Shown: one piece after another, positions 50,392 to 59,957 of the stretch
Numbering within the stretch: the stretch's first letter is position 1
Layout: every line of letters begins with the position of its first letter
Assembly (NCBI GenBank): GCA_944391445.1
Contig: CALXTL010000001.1
Span: 62,001 to 126,000 of the forward strand
Reading direction: 5' to 3'
Source of the DNA: an uncultured Alphaproteobacteria bacterium
GTDB taxonomy: Bacteria > Pseudomonadota > Alphaproteobacteria > RF32 > CAG-239
Length of the DNA: 64,000 nt
Program-made: the position numbers and the translations under genes
Notes under the pieces: generated by a model
The model's input: only the letters and a program-made list of their open reading frames with translations
Databases searched by the model: none
Told to the model about the DNA's origin: nothing

Positions 50392-50916
50392 TATACTAAA
50401 CTGACAACCGCAATATTTTTGATTATACAGCGCCATATCTTTAATCAGCCGACAACGCAATTCCTGCATACCGCCTTTGCGTCCCTCAATTTCCAGATAA
50501 GCCACACCGGTTTCGTCCGCAGCCCGGTATGCTGCCCGGTTGACCTGAGCCAAATCTTTATACCGGGAAACACCAAGCACCGAAGCCACTTGGCTTATAC
50601 CCCGGCTCTGAGCATAAGCCATAACTTTTTTTAGCCGCATATAAAAACACATCTCGCACCTTTTGCCGCGCTCCGGTTCTTCCTCTAAGCCTTTAATGGC
50701 TTGATTCCATTTTTCATGATCATACTCAAGCTCAATAAACGGAATATCGTAAACTTCGCAAATACGTCTGTTTTCATTGCGCCGTTTGATATATTCTTCT
50801 TCCGGAACAACATTGGGGTTATAGAACACAACTTCAAAATCCTCGGCTTTTTCGGCCAGAGTTTTGATAACCGCGCAGGAACATGGTGCACAACAAGACA
50901 ATAACAAAAATTTCAT
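50371..50916 (-). CDS. queH: Epoxyqueuosine reductase QueH
   Basis: A 181-residue enzyme that makes queuosine in tRNA from epoxyqueuosine. The two Cys pairs for iron-sulfur binding are SCCAPC near the start and the RCEMCFYMRL / QKYCGC pair later. QueH replaces QueG in many low-oxygen bacteria. The start has few ribosome bases. Lies alone, convergent with the ParB-like gene. Confidence 0.92.
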   Translation of the reverse strand: MKFLLLSCCAPCSCAVIKTLAEKAEDFEVVFYNPNVVPEEEYIKRRNENRRICEVYDIPFIELEYDHEKWNQAIKGLEEEPERGKRCEMCFYMRLKKVMAYAQSRGISQVASVLGVSRYKDLAQVNRAAYRAADETGVAYLEIEGRKGGMQELRCRLIKDMALYNQKYCGCQFSISKKTPQ

Positions 50917-51013
50917 ATCTGTCTCTTTATGAATTCTTTAAAAAACGATTCACCAAAAATTAGCAATTTTTTTATATCATATATAGAAAATTTACAATTG
51001 GAAAACAAAAAAA

Positions 51014-51736
51014 ATGTCAGTATATCGACATATTGTGGTTTTAACCGGCGCCGGCATCTCGGCCGAGTCCGGCTTGGCAACGTTTCGCGGGGCTGACGGT
51101 TTATGGAACAACCGCCCGGTCGAAGAAGTGGCAACAATCGAAGCCTTTGAGCGCAACCCGGCTTACGTGCACGATTTCTATAACGAACTCAAACCCGAAG
51201 TCTTCAAAGCCCGCCCAAACCCGGCTCACTTGGCATTGGCCAAATTGCAAAAAGAATATCCTGGTCATGTCTGCCTCATCACCCAAAATGTCGACACACT
51301 CCATGAAAAAGCCGGTTCTATTGATGTTTGTCATATCCACGGACGGATTGACCAGGCCGTCTGTCTGAACTGCGGCCAAATAATGGAAGCAACCGGCGAC
51401 ATCGACACCCAAACCGCCTGCCCGCATTGTCAGGTTGCCGGCATGATGAAACCGAACATTGTTTTTTTTGGCGAAAACCTGCTGGATATGGATAATGTCG
51501 AAAGACAATTGCACCAATGCGACCTGTTTTTGTCAATCGGCACTTCCGGTATTGTTTTTCCGGCAGCCGGGTTTGTGCAAACAGCCAAATACGTCGGCGC
51601 CGAAACTTATGAGTTTAATTTAGAGCCGACTTCCAATAATTTTTACTTCGATCATCACATCATGGGCCCAGCAGGAACGACAATTCCACAATTTGTCGAC
51701 AAGCTTCTCCAGGCGGCAACAGAAAGGAAAAGTTGA
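51014..51736 (+). CDS. cobB: Sirtuin NAD-dependent protein deacylase
   Basis: A 240-residue sirtuin. LTGAGISAESGLATFRG forms the NAD pocket, TQNVDTLH and the catalytic His in CHIHGRIDQ follow, and four zinc Cys are in CLNCG and CPHC. In Escherichia coli CobB, Tyr and Arg of a Y-N-A-R stretch bind succinyl groups; here the stretch reads Y-N-E-L, so the Arg is missing. It starts near no strong ribosome site. The stop is one base before the deaminase start. Confidence 0.93.
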   Translation: MSVYRHIVVLTGAGISAESGLATFRGADGLWNNRPVEEVATIEAFERNPAYVHDFYNELKPEVFKARPNPAHLALAKLQKEYPGHVCLITQNVDTLHEKAGSIDVCHIHGRIDQAVCLNCGQIMEATGDIDTQTACPHCQVAGMMKPNIVFFGENLLDMDNVERQLHQCDLFLSIGTSGIVFPAAGFVQTAKYVGAETYEFNLEPTSNNFYFDHHIMGPAGTTIPQFVDKLLQAATERKS

Positions 51737-51737
51737 T

Positions 51738-52988
51738 ATGCTTTTGCTTAAAAATGTTACCCACAACAGAAAAACAACCGACATTCTTATTGAAGGCAAC
51801 CGATTTGCCAAAATTGCCCCTGATCAAAACATCCCCGGAGTCGCCGAGCTGAACTGCCGGAACAAAGCGATCTTACCGGCGTTTTATAATCTTCATTCTC
51901 ATGCCGGCATGAGCATTTTCAGAGGATTGAGCGATGACAAGGAGCTTTTTTCCTGGCTTAATGACGATATTTGGCCGCGTGAAGCCCGCTTAACTCCGGA
52001 AATGATTTATTTGGCATCAAAATTTTCCATTCTTGAAATGATCAAGACCGGCACGGTCTTTTTCCTGGACATGTATTTTGAACAGCAGGAAGTCCTTAAA
52101 GCAGCACAGGAAATGGGCATACGCACGATCTCTGCCCTCACCGGTCTGGACCTGTTCGACGCGGCCAAAACAACCCTGGAAAAAGAAAAAATCGAAAAAT
52201 ACATTTCTTATCCGGAAAAAGACAACAACGGCCGTTGCACCAAAGGACTGATGATACACGCCGTCTACAGCGTATCGGAAGATCTCATCCGCTATATTGT
52301 CCGCCGTGCCAGAGAAGAAGGCCTTTTCCTGACACTACACGCTTCCGAAACGGCTAAAGAGGTTGAAGACTGCCGCAAAGAGCACGGCTGCACGCCGATA
52401 GAATATCTGGACCGCCTTGGTGCGCTCGGCCCCAAGACAATCGTAGCACACGCCGTACATCTGACCGATGCCGACATCGCCTTGCTTGCACGCAAAAAAG
52501 TTCCTCTATGCAGCAACCCTGTTTCCAACTATAAGCTGGCCTCCGGCCTTTTTATGTTGCAAAAACTGCAAAAAGCCGGCTGTATTCTGACGCTCGGCAC
52601 AGACAGCATGGCCTCCAACAACAATCTCAGCATGCTTGAAGAGATGAAACTCTGCGCTCTTTCTGCCAAAATTCAAGCCGGCGATGCAACAGCGGGCAAT
52701 GCCGAAGATGTTTTTGCCATGGCCACCCGCAACGGCGCTCAAGCCGTCGGACTTGATGCCGGAATCATCGCCGAAGGCAAGCTGGCCGACTGTCTTTTAG
52801 TCGACCTGAACAACCATTTTCTGGTTCCCGACTATCATCTGGTTTCCAATATGGTCTACGCGGCCGACAGCTCCTGCATTGACACTGTTATTTGTGATGG
52901 CCGGATTCTCATGAAAAATCATCACATTAACGGTGAAGAGAAATTGATTGCTGCCATAAAAAAATTGAGCACTCTCTTTAAAAACTAA
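51738..52988 (+). CDS. Amidohydrolase of the MTA/SAH deaminase type
   Basis: A 416-residue metal-dependent hydrolase. PAFYNLHSHAGM carries the HxH metal pair, LTLHASETAKEV and AHAVHLTD further ligands, and TLGTDSMASNNNLSMLEEM the Asp signature of the TrzN/MtaD group. Likely substrates are methylthioadenosine or S-adenosylhomocysteine. ATG 51738 is used because the protein begins there; it follows the sirtuin stop closely. Convergent overlap with galE is 4 bases. Confidence 0.87.
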   Translation: MLLLKNVTHNRKTTDILIEGNRFAKIAPDQNIPGVAELNCRNKAILPAFYNLHSHAGMSIFRGLSDDKELFSWLNDDIWPREARLTPEMIYLASKFSILEMIKTGTVFFLDMYFEQQEVLKAAQEMGIRTISALTGLDLFDAAKTTLEKEKIEKYISYPEKDNNGRCTKGLMIHAVYSVSEDLIRYIVRRAREEGLFLTLHASETAKEVEDCRKEHGCTPIEYLDRLGALGPKTIVAHAVHLTDADIALLARKKVPLCSNPVSNYKLASGLFMLQKLQKAGCILTLGTDSMASNNNLSMLEEMKLCALSAKIQAGDATAGNAEDVFAMATRNGAQAVGLDAGIIAEGKLADCLLVDLNNHFLVPDYHLVSNMVYAADSSCIDTVICDGRILMKNHHINGEEKLIAAIKKLSTLFKN

Positions 52989-53956
52989 AATTTTCGGTTC
53001 ATTTCCCAATTCCAGGCCGTACGGACAATCTCTTCAATATTGGTATATTGCGGCTGCCAGCCAAGAATTTCCGCTGCCTTACGATTATCTGCGTATAACC
53101 TTGCCGGATCACCGGGACGGCGGCCTTCGATAACGGTCGGACAAACTTTTCCCGAAACATTTTCTGCAGCGCGGATTATCTCCAAAACCGAAGTCGGAAT
53201 CCCCGTTCCCAAATTAAGACATCCCTGGAAAAGATCAAGTTTTTCCAGAGCCAGCCGATGTGCTTCTGCCAAATCTTCAACATGAATATAATCCCGCAGA
53301 CAAGTGCCGTCCGGCGTATCATAATCTTTACCAAAAATTTTAATATTTTCTCTTTTGCCTGCAATCGCCTGCAGCACCAGTGGTATCAAATGGCTCTCCG
53401 GATGGTGGCTTTCGCCGATACATCCGTCAGCTGCAGCACCAGCGGCATTAAAATATCGCAAGGCAATATACTTCAGCCCATAAGCTCGGGCATAATCGGC
53501 AAACATTTTTTCAATGGTTAATTTTGTCTGTCCGTAGGGATTAATCGGAGCCTGCGGATGTTTTTCATCCATCGGCAGATAATGCGGTTGCCCATAAGTG
53601 GCACAAGTACTTGAAAAGACAATTTTTCTCACCCCGTGCGCCAGCATTGTATCCAACAGATTCATTGTGCCGCAAACATTGTTTCGATAATATTTTCCCG
53701 GCTGGGCAACGCTTTCGCCAACCAGAGAAAAAGCCGCAAAATGAATCACCGCATCAATGTCATATTTATCAAAAATAGCTTGCAAAGAGGCCATATCCAG
53801 CAAATCCGCTTTTTCCAGCGGAATATTTCCGACTGCCGCCGCATGTCCGCAAGACAAATTGTCCAGCACAATGCAGTCATATCCCTGTTTCGCCAGATGT
53901 CGCGATGTATGCGAGCCGATATACCCGGCGCCGCCGACAATCAAAACTTTTGGCAT
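52985..53956 (-). CDS. galE: UDP-glucose 4-epimerase
   Basis: A 323-residue extended short-chain dehydrogenase that interconverts UDP-glucose and UDP-galactose, feeding glycan synthesis. GGAGYIGSH binds NAD, and the catalytic Tyr-x3-Lys is PYGQTK with Ser in FSSTCATYG. GGAGGGAGAG precedes ATG 53956, which is better than an in-frame ATG at 53983. It may supply sugars to the surface cluster far upstream. Confidence 0.93.
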   Translation of the reverse strand: MPKVLIVGGAGYIGSHTSRHLAKQGYDCIVLDNLSCGHAAAVGNIPLEKADLLDMASLQAIFDKYDIDAVIHFAAFSLVGESVAQPGKYYRNNVCGTMNLLDTMLAHGVRKIVFSSTCATYGQPHYLPMDEKHPQAPINPYGQTKLTIEKMFADYARAYGLKYIALRYFNAAGAAADGCIGESHHPESHLIPLVLQAIAGKRENIKIFGKDYDTPDGTCLRDYIHVEDLAEAHRLALEKLDLFQGCLNLGTGIPTSVLEIIRAAENVSGKVCPTVIEGRRPGDPARLYADNRKAAEILGWQPQYTNIEEIVRTAWNWEMNRKF

Positions 53957-54054
53957 CTCTCCCTCCTCTTCTGCTTTTCTCAATATGAAAAATCTCTATA
54001 TATTAATCTTTTAAATTAATTTAAGACTATAACAATATGGTTTATAATAATAAA

Positions 54055-56319
54055 TTATATACGACGTATAAAATTTCCACAATTTGTATTGCCAAGCTCA
54101 CAGCCAGCCCGGATTTTGTTCAGCAGAGCGGCAACATCCTCCGCCGTATAATCCCGAAACACAAAAGCTGCCCGGTAGAAATCAGCCGGAGGTAATTTCC
54201 TTTGCGCTCCGATATACCAGGCTCTTTCGTCTAAAACTGTCGTCTGGCAATTCTCCGAAATCGCAGCAAACTTATCGCTGCCCCGCGTCAGATGTATCAC
54301 CTTCCGCTTTTTATCGCAGATTTTGCAGGCATTATCCCGAAGACAAACCGCGCTGGTAAACAAAGCAATATCTTCATAAACCGGCAGCACCAGCGGCAAA
54401 GAACAGGAAGCGGACAAATTCTGCCAATTTTCAAACGTATCTTCCGGAGACAGGGTCACTCGGGAAATCCCCATTTCTGCAGCCATATCTGCAGCCGACG
54501 TGTTCAGCATATAAATTTCATAATCTGCGCTGACATCGACGTCTTTTTCAGGCAGAACCTCACGTCCCCAATAATTGCCGATTTCCCACTTCCGATACCC
54601 TTGAGCCAGCAAAGCATCTATTTTTTTCCGAAAAGCATTTACTTGGCGACAAAGCGGCGGCAAACTCAAACGGATTTTTTCCTGCGGCAGCCCCTCCCAT
54701 TCGTGGCAATCACTCTGCGGTGTCAGCATCAGTATAATCTCGGCAACATCATGTAAATCAAGACCTTGCAATATTTTTGGGCAATCAACTTTTACAATCC
54801 ATTGCGGATTTTTGCGATGCACATTCCGCAAACGCGGCGGCAAATAGCGCACCGGAACTTCCGGCTGAATGGCAGCATACAATCGGCGGCGTAATTCATT
54901 CAGCAAAGAAACTGGAGCAAACAAACCATCTGGATTTTCAATCACCAGCCGATTCAAACAAAAACAAGTATCGCCGGTTTTACCAAAAGCCTGCTGAACA
55001 GCGGCTTCTACTTTACCGGCATCTTTGGCCGGATCCAAGTTGCCGTCGATTTCCGCCTGAAAAGAACCGCTTTTCGCAATAATTCTGCCTTGCGTAAAAC
55101 GAACCTCGACATCAATTCCTTGCAACGAACGATACGCATGCGGCTTAGGCTTGGCATAAGGATAAGCCCCTTTGACCCGGCTGGCCGATGCCAAATAAAC
55201 ATTCAGTCCGGGGTGCAATTCCGGCGCAAAAGGCGGTAACACAACCTCAACTATATCGCCGGTCTTAGCCGTCAAAACATTTTTGCCGGAAACTCTCAGT
55301 TCACGCACCGAAAAACCAAATGGTTTTTCGCATCCGGGAACATCAATCTGCACCCCATCGTGTTTTTCAATGGTATGATTTGACCGTAAAACAAGGCGTC
55401 CTTTGCCATAGGATTTTACTTTGCCGATCAAAAGACCGCGATGTCCGACAAAATCACGATCAATCACGTTTTTATCTCGACTGTTCAAATGAAATTTGCA
55501 CCATGGTCGCGAAAAAATCTGTTGAATATTCTCTGCCCGCACGGCATCATCCTTCTCTCCGTCCAATAACCGACGGTAATAATCCGTCACTGCTGCCACA
55601 TACAACGCATTTTTTTTGCGTCCCTCAATTTTGAGCGACAAAACCGGCAGCCGGAGAGCATCCTCTCGCAAAGCCAGATCTTTCATCGAAAAGAAGTGTT
55701 TTTTACGGCCGTTTTCATCACAAAATTCCGCCCGACACGGATACAGACATTTCCCTCGGTTGGCGCTTTTTCCCGTTGTCAAAGATGAAAACAGACACAA
55801 TCCGCTGTATGAATAGCACAAAGCACCATGAATAAAAACTTCGGTATCAAGACCGGGGATGGATGCAATCTGCTCAATTTCCGGCAAAGAAAGTTCTCGC
55901 GCCGTCACCACACGCTTAAACCCGAGTTTTTGCAAAGCAAGAGCCCCTTCACGATTATGCACGGCCATTTGCGTGCTTGCATGCATTTCCAGCTCGGGGT
56001 ACAAATCCCGCACAATTTTAGCCACACCAAGGTCTTGAACAATAACGGCGTCGGCGCCGGTTCTGACACAGATATCCAGTGTTTTCAGCAAATCCGGCAT
56101 TTCATTTTCCTGAGCCAGCGTATTGACGGCAACATATACCTTCCGTCCCAGATGATGCGCATAAGCGGCAAACTCGCCTAATTGCGCCTCATCAAAATTG
56201 GCTGCCGTCGCCCGTGCCGAAAATTGCCGCAAGCCGAGATAAACGGCATCAGCACCGTAATAAAGCGCTGCATATCCGGCCTCAATATCGCCAGCCGGTG
56301 CCAAAAGTTCTTTTTTCAT
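54055..56319 (-). CDS. U32 family peptidase/tRNA-hydroxylation-type protein
   Basis: A 754-residue U32 protein. The signature region is EVFIHGALCYSYSGLCLFSS, then NRGKCLYPCR with the conserved Cys. This long form carries a DUF3656-like C-terminal part. Family members help hydroxylate tRNA or process peptides and need iron-sulfur Cys. It lies 98 bases beyond the galE start, both on the minus strand. Confidence 0.88.
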   Translation of the reverse strand: MKKELLAPAGDIEAGYAALYYGADAVYLGLRQFSARATAANFDEAQLGEFAAYAHHLGRKVYVAVNTLAQENEMPDLLKTLDICVRTGADAVIVQDLGVAKIVRDLYPELEMHASTQMAVHNREGALALQKLGFKRVVTARELSLPEIEQIASIPGLDTEVFIHGALCYSYSGLCLFSSLTTGKSANRGKCLYPCRAEFCDENGRKKHFFSMKDLALREDALRLPVLSLKIEGRKKNALYVAAVTDYYRRLLDGEKDDAVRAENIQQIFSRPWCKFHLNSRDKNVIDRDFVGHRGLLIGKVKSYGKGRLVLRSNHTIEKHDGVQIDVPGCEKPFGFSVRELRVSGKNVLTAKTGDIVEVVLPPFAPELHPGLNVYLASASRVKGAYPYAKPKPHAYRSLQGIDVEVRFTQGRIIAKSGSFQAEIDGNLDPAKDAGKVEAAVQQAFGKTGDTCFCLNRLVIENPDGLFAPVSLLNELRRRLYAAIQPEVPVRYLPPRLRNVHRKNPQWIVKVDCPKILQGLDLHDVAEIILMLTPQSDCHEWEGLPQEKIRLSLPPLCRQVNAFRKKIDALLAQGYRKWEIGNYWGREVLPEKDVDVSADYEIYMLNTSAADMAAEMGISRVTLSPEDTFENWQNLSASCSLPLVLPVYEDIALFTSAVCLRDNACKICDKKRKVIHLTRGSDKFAAISENCQTTVLDERAWYIGAQRKLPPADFYRAAFVFRDYTAEDVAALLNKIRAGCELGNTNCGNFIRRI

Positions 56320-56397
56320 CCGGAAATTCCCGTTTTTATTGGTCCATTGTTTATTTGCTATTGCAGCAGATTCTTTTTGTCAAGCATTTAAAACTGT

Positions 56398-56436
56398 AAA
56401 GAGCGGCTGCAACATCCAATTGTCGCGCCGCTCTTT
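56398..56436. terminator. Possible terminator between the small gene and the U32 gene
   Basis: A 10-base-pair stem (56398-56407 with 56427-56436) with a 19-base loop. The T tail is short on the minus strand. Confidence 0.5.
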
Positions 56437-56442
56437 ATTGGC

Positions 56443-56961
56443 TCAGTCCAAATCAATGGCAAACCATACTTGCCACCCTATAGGATTACCCATATTACCG
56501 TCAGAGGTCAAAACGCCGATTTCCCTGCTTTCAACAATCTTTCGGCATCCCAGTTCAGACAACAAACACCTCAACGGGATAAATTGCTTTTGGATAATCT
56601 TACAATCATCTTCCGTCAACACCCGCCAGCTGCGACCTTCCACTTTGGGAAACTGCGAAGCCTGAACTTGAGCCTTGTCCAAGGGCGTATCGTCTGCAGC
56701 AAAATATTCTCTGCAAATACAAAGTCCGAAAGATCGTGTCTGACCTTTTACAATAATTGCCACAGGCATTTTGCCCTGCAAGCGGTAATAAGACCTGACA
56801 CCATCGGCAAACAAAAGCTCAAATGACAATCTTTTACCGGTTGCACCTGCCGCCCATGCAAGTTCGTCCTGCAAAAAATGCAACAGGGCTTCTTTCTCTT
56901 CCAGGTTAAACTCAAGACTTTGCATGAGATTCTTAACCGCATTGATTTTCATTGTATCCAT
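56443..56961 (-). CDS. Hypothetical protein paired with the leucine-rich gene
   Basis: A 172-residue soluble protein with no known family. It has an N-terminal helix region and a beta-rich middle (MPVAIIVKGQTRSFGLCICREYF), ending with NPIGWQVWFAIDLD. It begins 42 bases behind the large PcfJ/leucine-rich gene on the same strand, so it is probably in its operon. ATG 56961 or 56952 may be the start; neither has a strong ribosome site. Confidence 0.68.
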   Translation of the reverse strand: MDTMKINAVKNLMQSLEFNLEEKEALLHFLQDELAWAAGATGKRLSFELLFADGVRSYYRLQGKMPVAIIVKGQTRSFGLCICREYFAADDTPLDKAQVQASQFPKVEGRSWRVLTEDDCKIIQKQFIPLRCLLSELGCRKIVESREIGVLTSDGNMGNPIGWQVWFAIDLD

Positions 56962-57003
56962 AATTCATAATTTTAAGAATAATATTTGATTAAAACTTTT
57001 CTA

Positions 57004-59742
57004 TCAACGGCTGTTTTGCGTATTTGAGCGTAAAATCGGCAAAAATCTTGTTTGCTTTTCCGGTGCTTTCAACTGCAGATGCCCCTCACCCCATTGTTCG
57101 CGCAGATAAGAAATAATTTCCGGCCGGGCATCCGACGGTATTTCAAAGACCACCGGCCGTACGTTTTCCTGACCGATACAAGCCATGCCTATTCCTACTG
57201 AGCTGCGAGCGGCGTCAAGCTTTTCAACACCGGCCGGCAAAACAACACGCCGTATATTTTTCCCCAAAAACTGCAATTCAACTTCACGCAACTGACGGCA
57301 ACGGCTCAAATCAAGCTCTTCCAAAACCCCGACATCATACTTAACCCTAAGTTGCTGCAGACTTTCCGGGAACAATATTCTGTTCACCCCAAAAGGAAGA
57401 CACGTCATCTCCAGACACCGCAATTTCTTCAATCGGGAAAAATCCAGCGTTTTGAAATTTTTTTGAAAAGCTTTCTCGGTTGTTTGGGTGAAAAAAAGAC
57501 TATCACAACGAAACGTCAGTTCTTCCAACGATTCTGGCAGAGCATCTTCTTTAACATTAGCGGTAACCAAGCGCTTCAACCTGGAAAAACGCGAAAAATC
57601 AACTCCCCTTGGTGATAAATAATTATGATAAGACAAACTAATCAGCTTTTGTGAGTCAATCATATCCAAAATATTGCTTTCGTCAAGCTCGCCGTTAAGA
57701 GATAAATGTTTAACCTCGTGCAAGCCGAATATTTTGATATCTTTCCGATAAGGCACGGTAATGGAAGCGCGCTCGACAGAAGATGGCAGTTTGATCGTTT
57801 CTGCCTCAAAAAAACAAAAATTTCCATGATCCAAATCCAGACAAATGTCAAATTCAGAAAAATCAAAATGCCGCCCCGCCACCTTGTTGGAAAACCCACC
57901 CGGTTCCTGCAAACGAACCACGTTTTGAGTTTCATCTTCCAGGGATTGGTCCATAAACCTTTTGACCAAAGCCTCGTTCAAAATACAATTGCTATAAAAA
58001 CACTTTACGTTCTCCGGCGGATAAAAATCTTTGGATAAATCCATATTTGAAAAAGACAATTCCGGTAAGAACGGAAGTTTTGAGAAATTCAGTGTAAGCT
58101 GATTATCAAAGACACAAATTCCGCCTGAATCCTGAGCATCAGCTATTCCAATAGTATCTGTTTTTCCTTCGCTCAGGCGGACTTTGGCTAACTTATTTTC
58201 ACCAGACTTGCCCGCAGCAAAAACAGATACAGCCAAATGTTTCAGCTTGGGAAAAGAAGCCAGTGTGAAATCCCCATCCGGAAGATTCCGCAGCGAAATT
58301 CTTTCCAGTTGCGGACAAGAAAAGCTTTCCATCCACACCGGAATAATCTTGTCTAAAGAAAGATCCCGCAGTTTTGAACCACAGCCTTGCAAACGAACGC
58401 TGACCGGCTTGGCAGCTTTCAGCGTCAGACTTGTCAGCTCGCCTAATGACGAAAGATCAAGGACACAGTCTTCCGACACATTTTCCACATTAAGTTGATT
58501 GAGCAAGACAAAAGCTGACAATTTTTTGATTTCTTTGGCTGAAATCGGGCCAATAAGCTCTGCTTCATCGATTTTTATCTTATCCAACTCACAGGCAGAC
58601 AAATCATCTGCCGTCAGAATCAATTTAGGTAAAACAAAATCTTCATCATCGGCCAAGTTGTAAATATCAATATATCCGCCGTTCGGACGCCGGTACAAAC
58701 CGATACTATGCAAAACTGTATCGGAAACAGTCACATCGGCAGCCAATTGTTCCTGAGTATCTTTTCCGAGCAATGCCAACACCGCATCACGGGACGGTAA
58801 ACGGTAACGATATGGCACAAAGTTATTGCAAACGCCTCGGATCTGCTGAATTTTTCCATCGCGCAATTCAATTGTCACCTTCGGCTTCAATTCCCCGTCG
58901 GGCATCAGCCGGCGAATGGAATAAATCCCGCTTTGGGGCTGCGTCAACAACCGATCATAATAGCTGCTGCCAACGCAATGATGCATGGCCGTTCCTTCAT
59001 AATCAAGCGCCTCTGGGCTTTTCAAAGCAACCAAAACAGCATTGATTCCCGGATATTCTTTAATCAATTGCAAATCGCTGCGGCTTTCACCAATAATTTC
59101 CGCCCGGCTCTTTTTAACAACGGCTTGGCTTTGCAGTTCAAAAAACTTATCTGCCTGGTGGCAAATACCCCGCCAGCCGCTTTCTTTGTCAAACAAGCGG
59201 CTAAAATATTTTTCGCTCACCACCCGTTCGGGATATTTAGCCAAATAAGCGGCGACATAATCACGTATATGTATCGCATCCTGATAAAGATATGAATTTT
59301 CAAAAACAGCACGTTCAAAGCGAATATCGCCATTTGGCAGACGCGGCATCCCGCAAAACTGATTTTCCATCATCTCGCGACTCAGATAGCGCCGCATAAT
59401 ATTCAGCGTACACAAAGCAATTTTTGTTTCTCCGGCCAAAACTGCAAAACGCGAAGTCTGCTCCCGCTGTTTGATTTTTTGAACCAAATCGCTTTTGGCG
59501 GCTTTCAAACGTTTAATTTGCGCGCTGGCAACCCTTTTATCCTCAACAACGGCAATTTCCGCGCGCAATTGTCTGATTTTTGCGTTAATCAGTATAATTT
59601 CATTTTGCAACTTTTCCTTAGCTTTCTGCTGTTTTTTGCCGGCAGACATCATATCGCGGACATAATTTTCCGCCACGGCCGCCTGTTCACCGACAAACAT
59701 CTCGCTTAACGCTTCCAGATATTCCTTAAAATTAACAATCAT
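57004..59742 (-). CDS. PcfJ-like domain protein with leucine-rich repeats
   Basis: A 912-residue protein. Residues 1-95 look like a coiled coil (Lys/Gln/Glu-rich). Around residues 235-310 is a PcfJ-like domain with GTAMHHCVGSSYYDRL and the SGIYSIRR segment, then VTIELRDGKIQQIRGVCNN. From about 370 to 890 lie irregular leucine-rich repeats (ENVSEDCVLDLSSLGELTSL; SLRNLPDGDFTLASF), ending in a basic tail. PcfJ is known mainly from mobile and conjugative elements. No signal peptide, so it is cytosolic. It sits behind a promoter flanked by an inverted repeat. Function is unknown. Confidence 0.75.
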   Translation of the reverse strand: MIVNFKEYLEALSEMFVGEQAAVAENYVRDMMSAGKKQQKAKEKLQNEIILINAKIRQLRAEIAVVEDKRVASAQIKRLKAAKSDLVQKIKQREQTSRFAVLAGETKIALCTLNIMRRYLSREMMENQFCGMPRLPNGDIRFERAVFENSYLYQDAIHIRDYVAAYLAKYPERVVSEKYFSRLFDKESGWRGICHQADKFFELQSQAVVKKSRAEIIGESRSDLQLIKEYPGINAVLVALKSPEALDYEGTAMHHCVGSSYYDRLLTQPQSGIYSIRRLMPDGELKPKVTIELRDGKIQQIRGVCNNFVPYRYRLPSRDAVLALLGKDTQEQLAADVTVSDTVLHSIGLYRRPNGGYIDIYNLADDEDFVLPKLILTADDLSACELDKIKIDEAELIGPISAKEIKKLSAFVLLNQLNVENVSEDCVLDLSSLGELTSLTLKAAKPVSVRLQGCGSKLRDLSLDKIIPVWMESFSCPQLERISLRNLPDGDFTLASFPKLKHLAVSVFAAGKSGENKLAKVRLSEGKTDTIGIADAQDSGGICVFDNQLTLNFSKLPFLPELSFSNMDLSKDFYPPENVKCFYSNCILNEALVKRFMDQSLEDETQNVVRLQEPGGFSNKVAGRHFDFSEFDICLDLDHGNFCFFEAETIKLPSSVERASITVPYRKDIKIFGLHEVKHLSLNGELDESNILDMIDSQKLISLSYHNYLSPRGVDFSRFSRLKRLVTANVKEDALPESLEELTFRCDSLFFTQTTEKAFQKNFKTLDFSRLKKLRCLEMTCLPFGVNRILFPESLQQLRVKYDVGVLEELDLSRCRQLREVELQFLGKNIRRVVLPAGVEKLDAARSSVGIGMACIGQENVRPVVFEIPSDARPEIISYLREQWGEGHLQLKAPEKQTRFLPILRSNTQNSR

Positions 59743-59758
59743 TGTTGCGCACTTTTTT

Positions 59759-59816
59759 GTCTAAAATTTCCTGCAAAATACCACAACAAGAGCAAATAAT
59801 CAAGTATATTTTAGAC
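59759..59816 (-). promoter_or_regulatory. Promoter of the PcfJ/leucine-rich gene with flanking inverted repeat
   Basis: On the minus strand, TTGATT (59798-59803) and TATTTT (59775-59780) are 17 bases apart, a good sigma-70 pair. GTCTAAAAT (59759-59767) and its inverse ATTTTAGAC (59808-59816) flank it. Paired sites around a promoter are typical for a repressor that loops or blocks. Confidence 0.6.
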
Positions 59817-59883
59817 TAAAAAGACATAATTTTTGCCAAACAATTATCGATTTATTTTTTTGCGAACTATACAAAAAATCCAC

Positions 59884-59912
59884 TTTACATTTTATATTTA
59901 TGGTCTTAAATT
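59884..59912 (+). promoter_or_regulatory. Promoter of the MATE gene
   Basis: TTTACA (59884-59889), a 17-base spacer and TAAATT (59907-59912), about 45 bases before the ATG. Confidence 0.6.
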
Positions 59913-59957
59913 CCAGAGGTTTTAAAATAAAGCATAAAAAAGAAAGAGAGCATCAGA

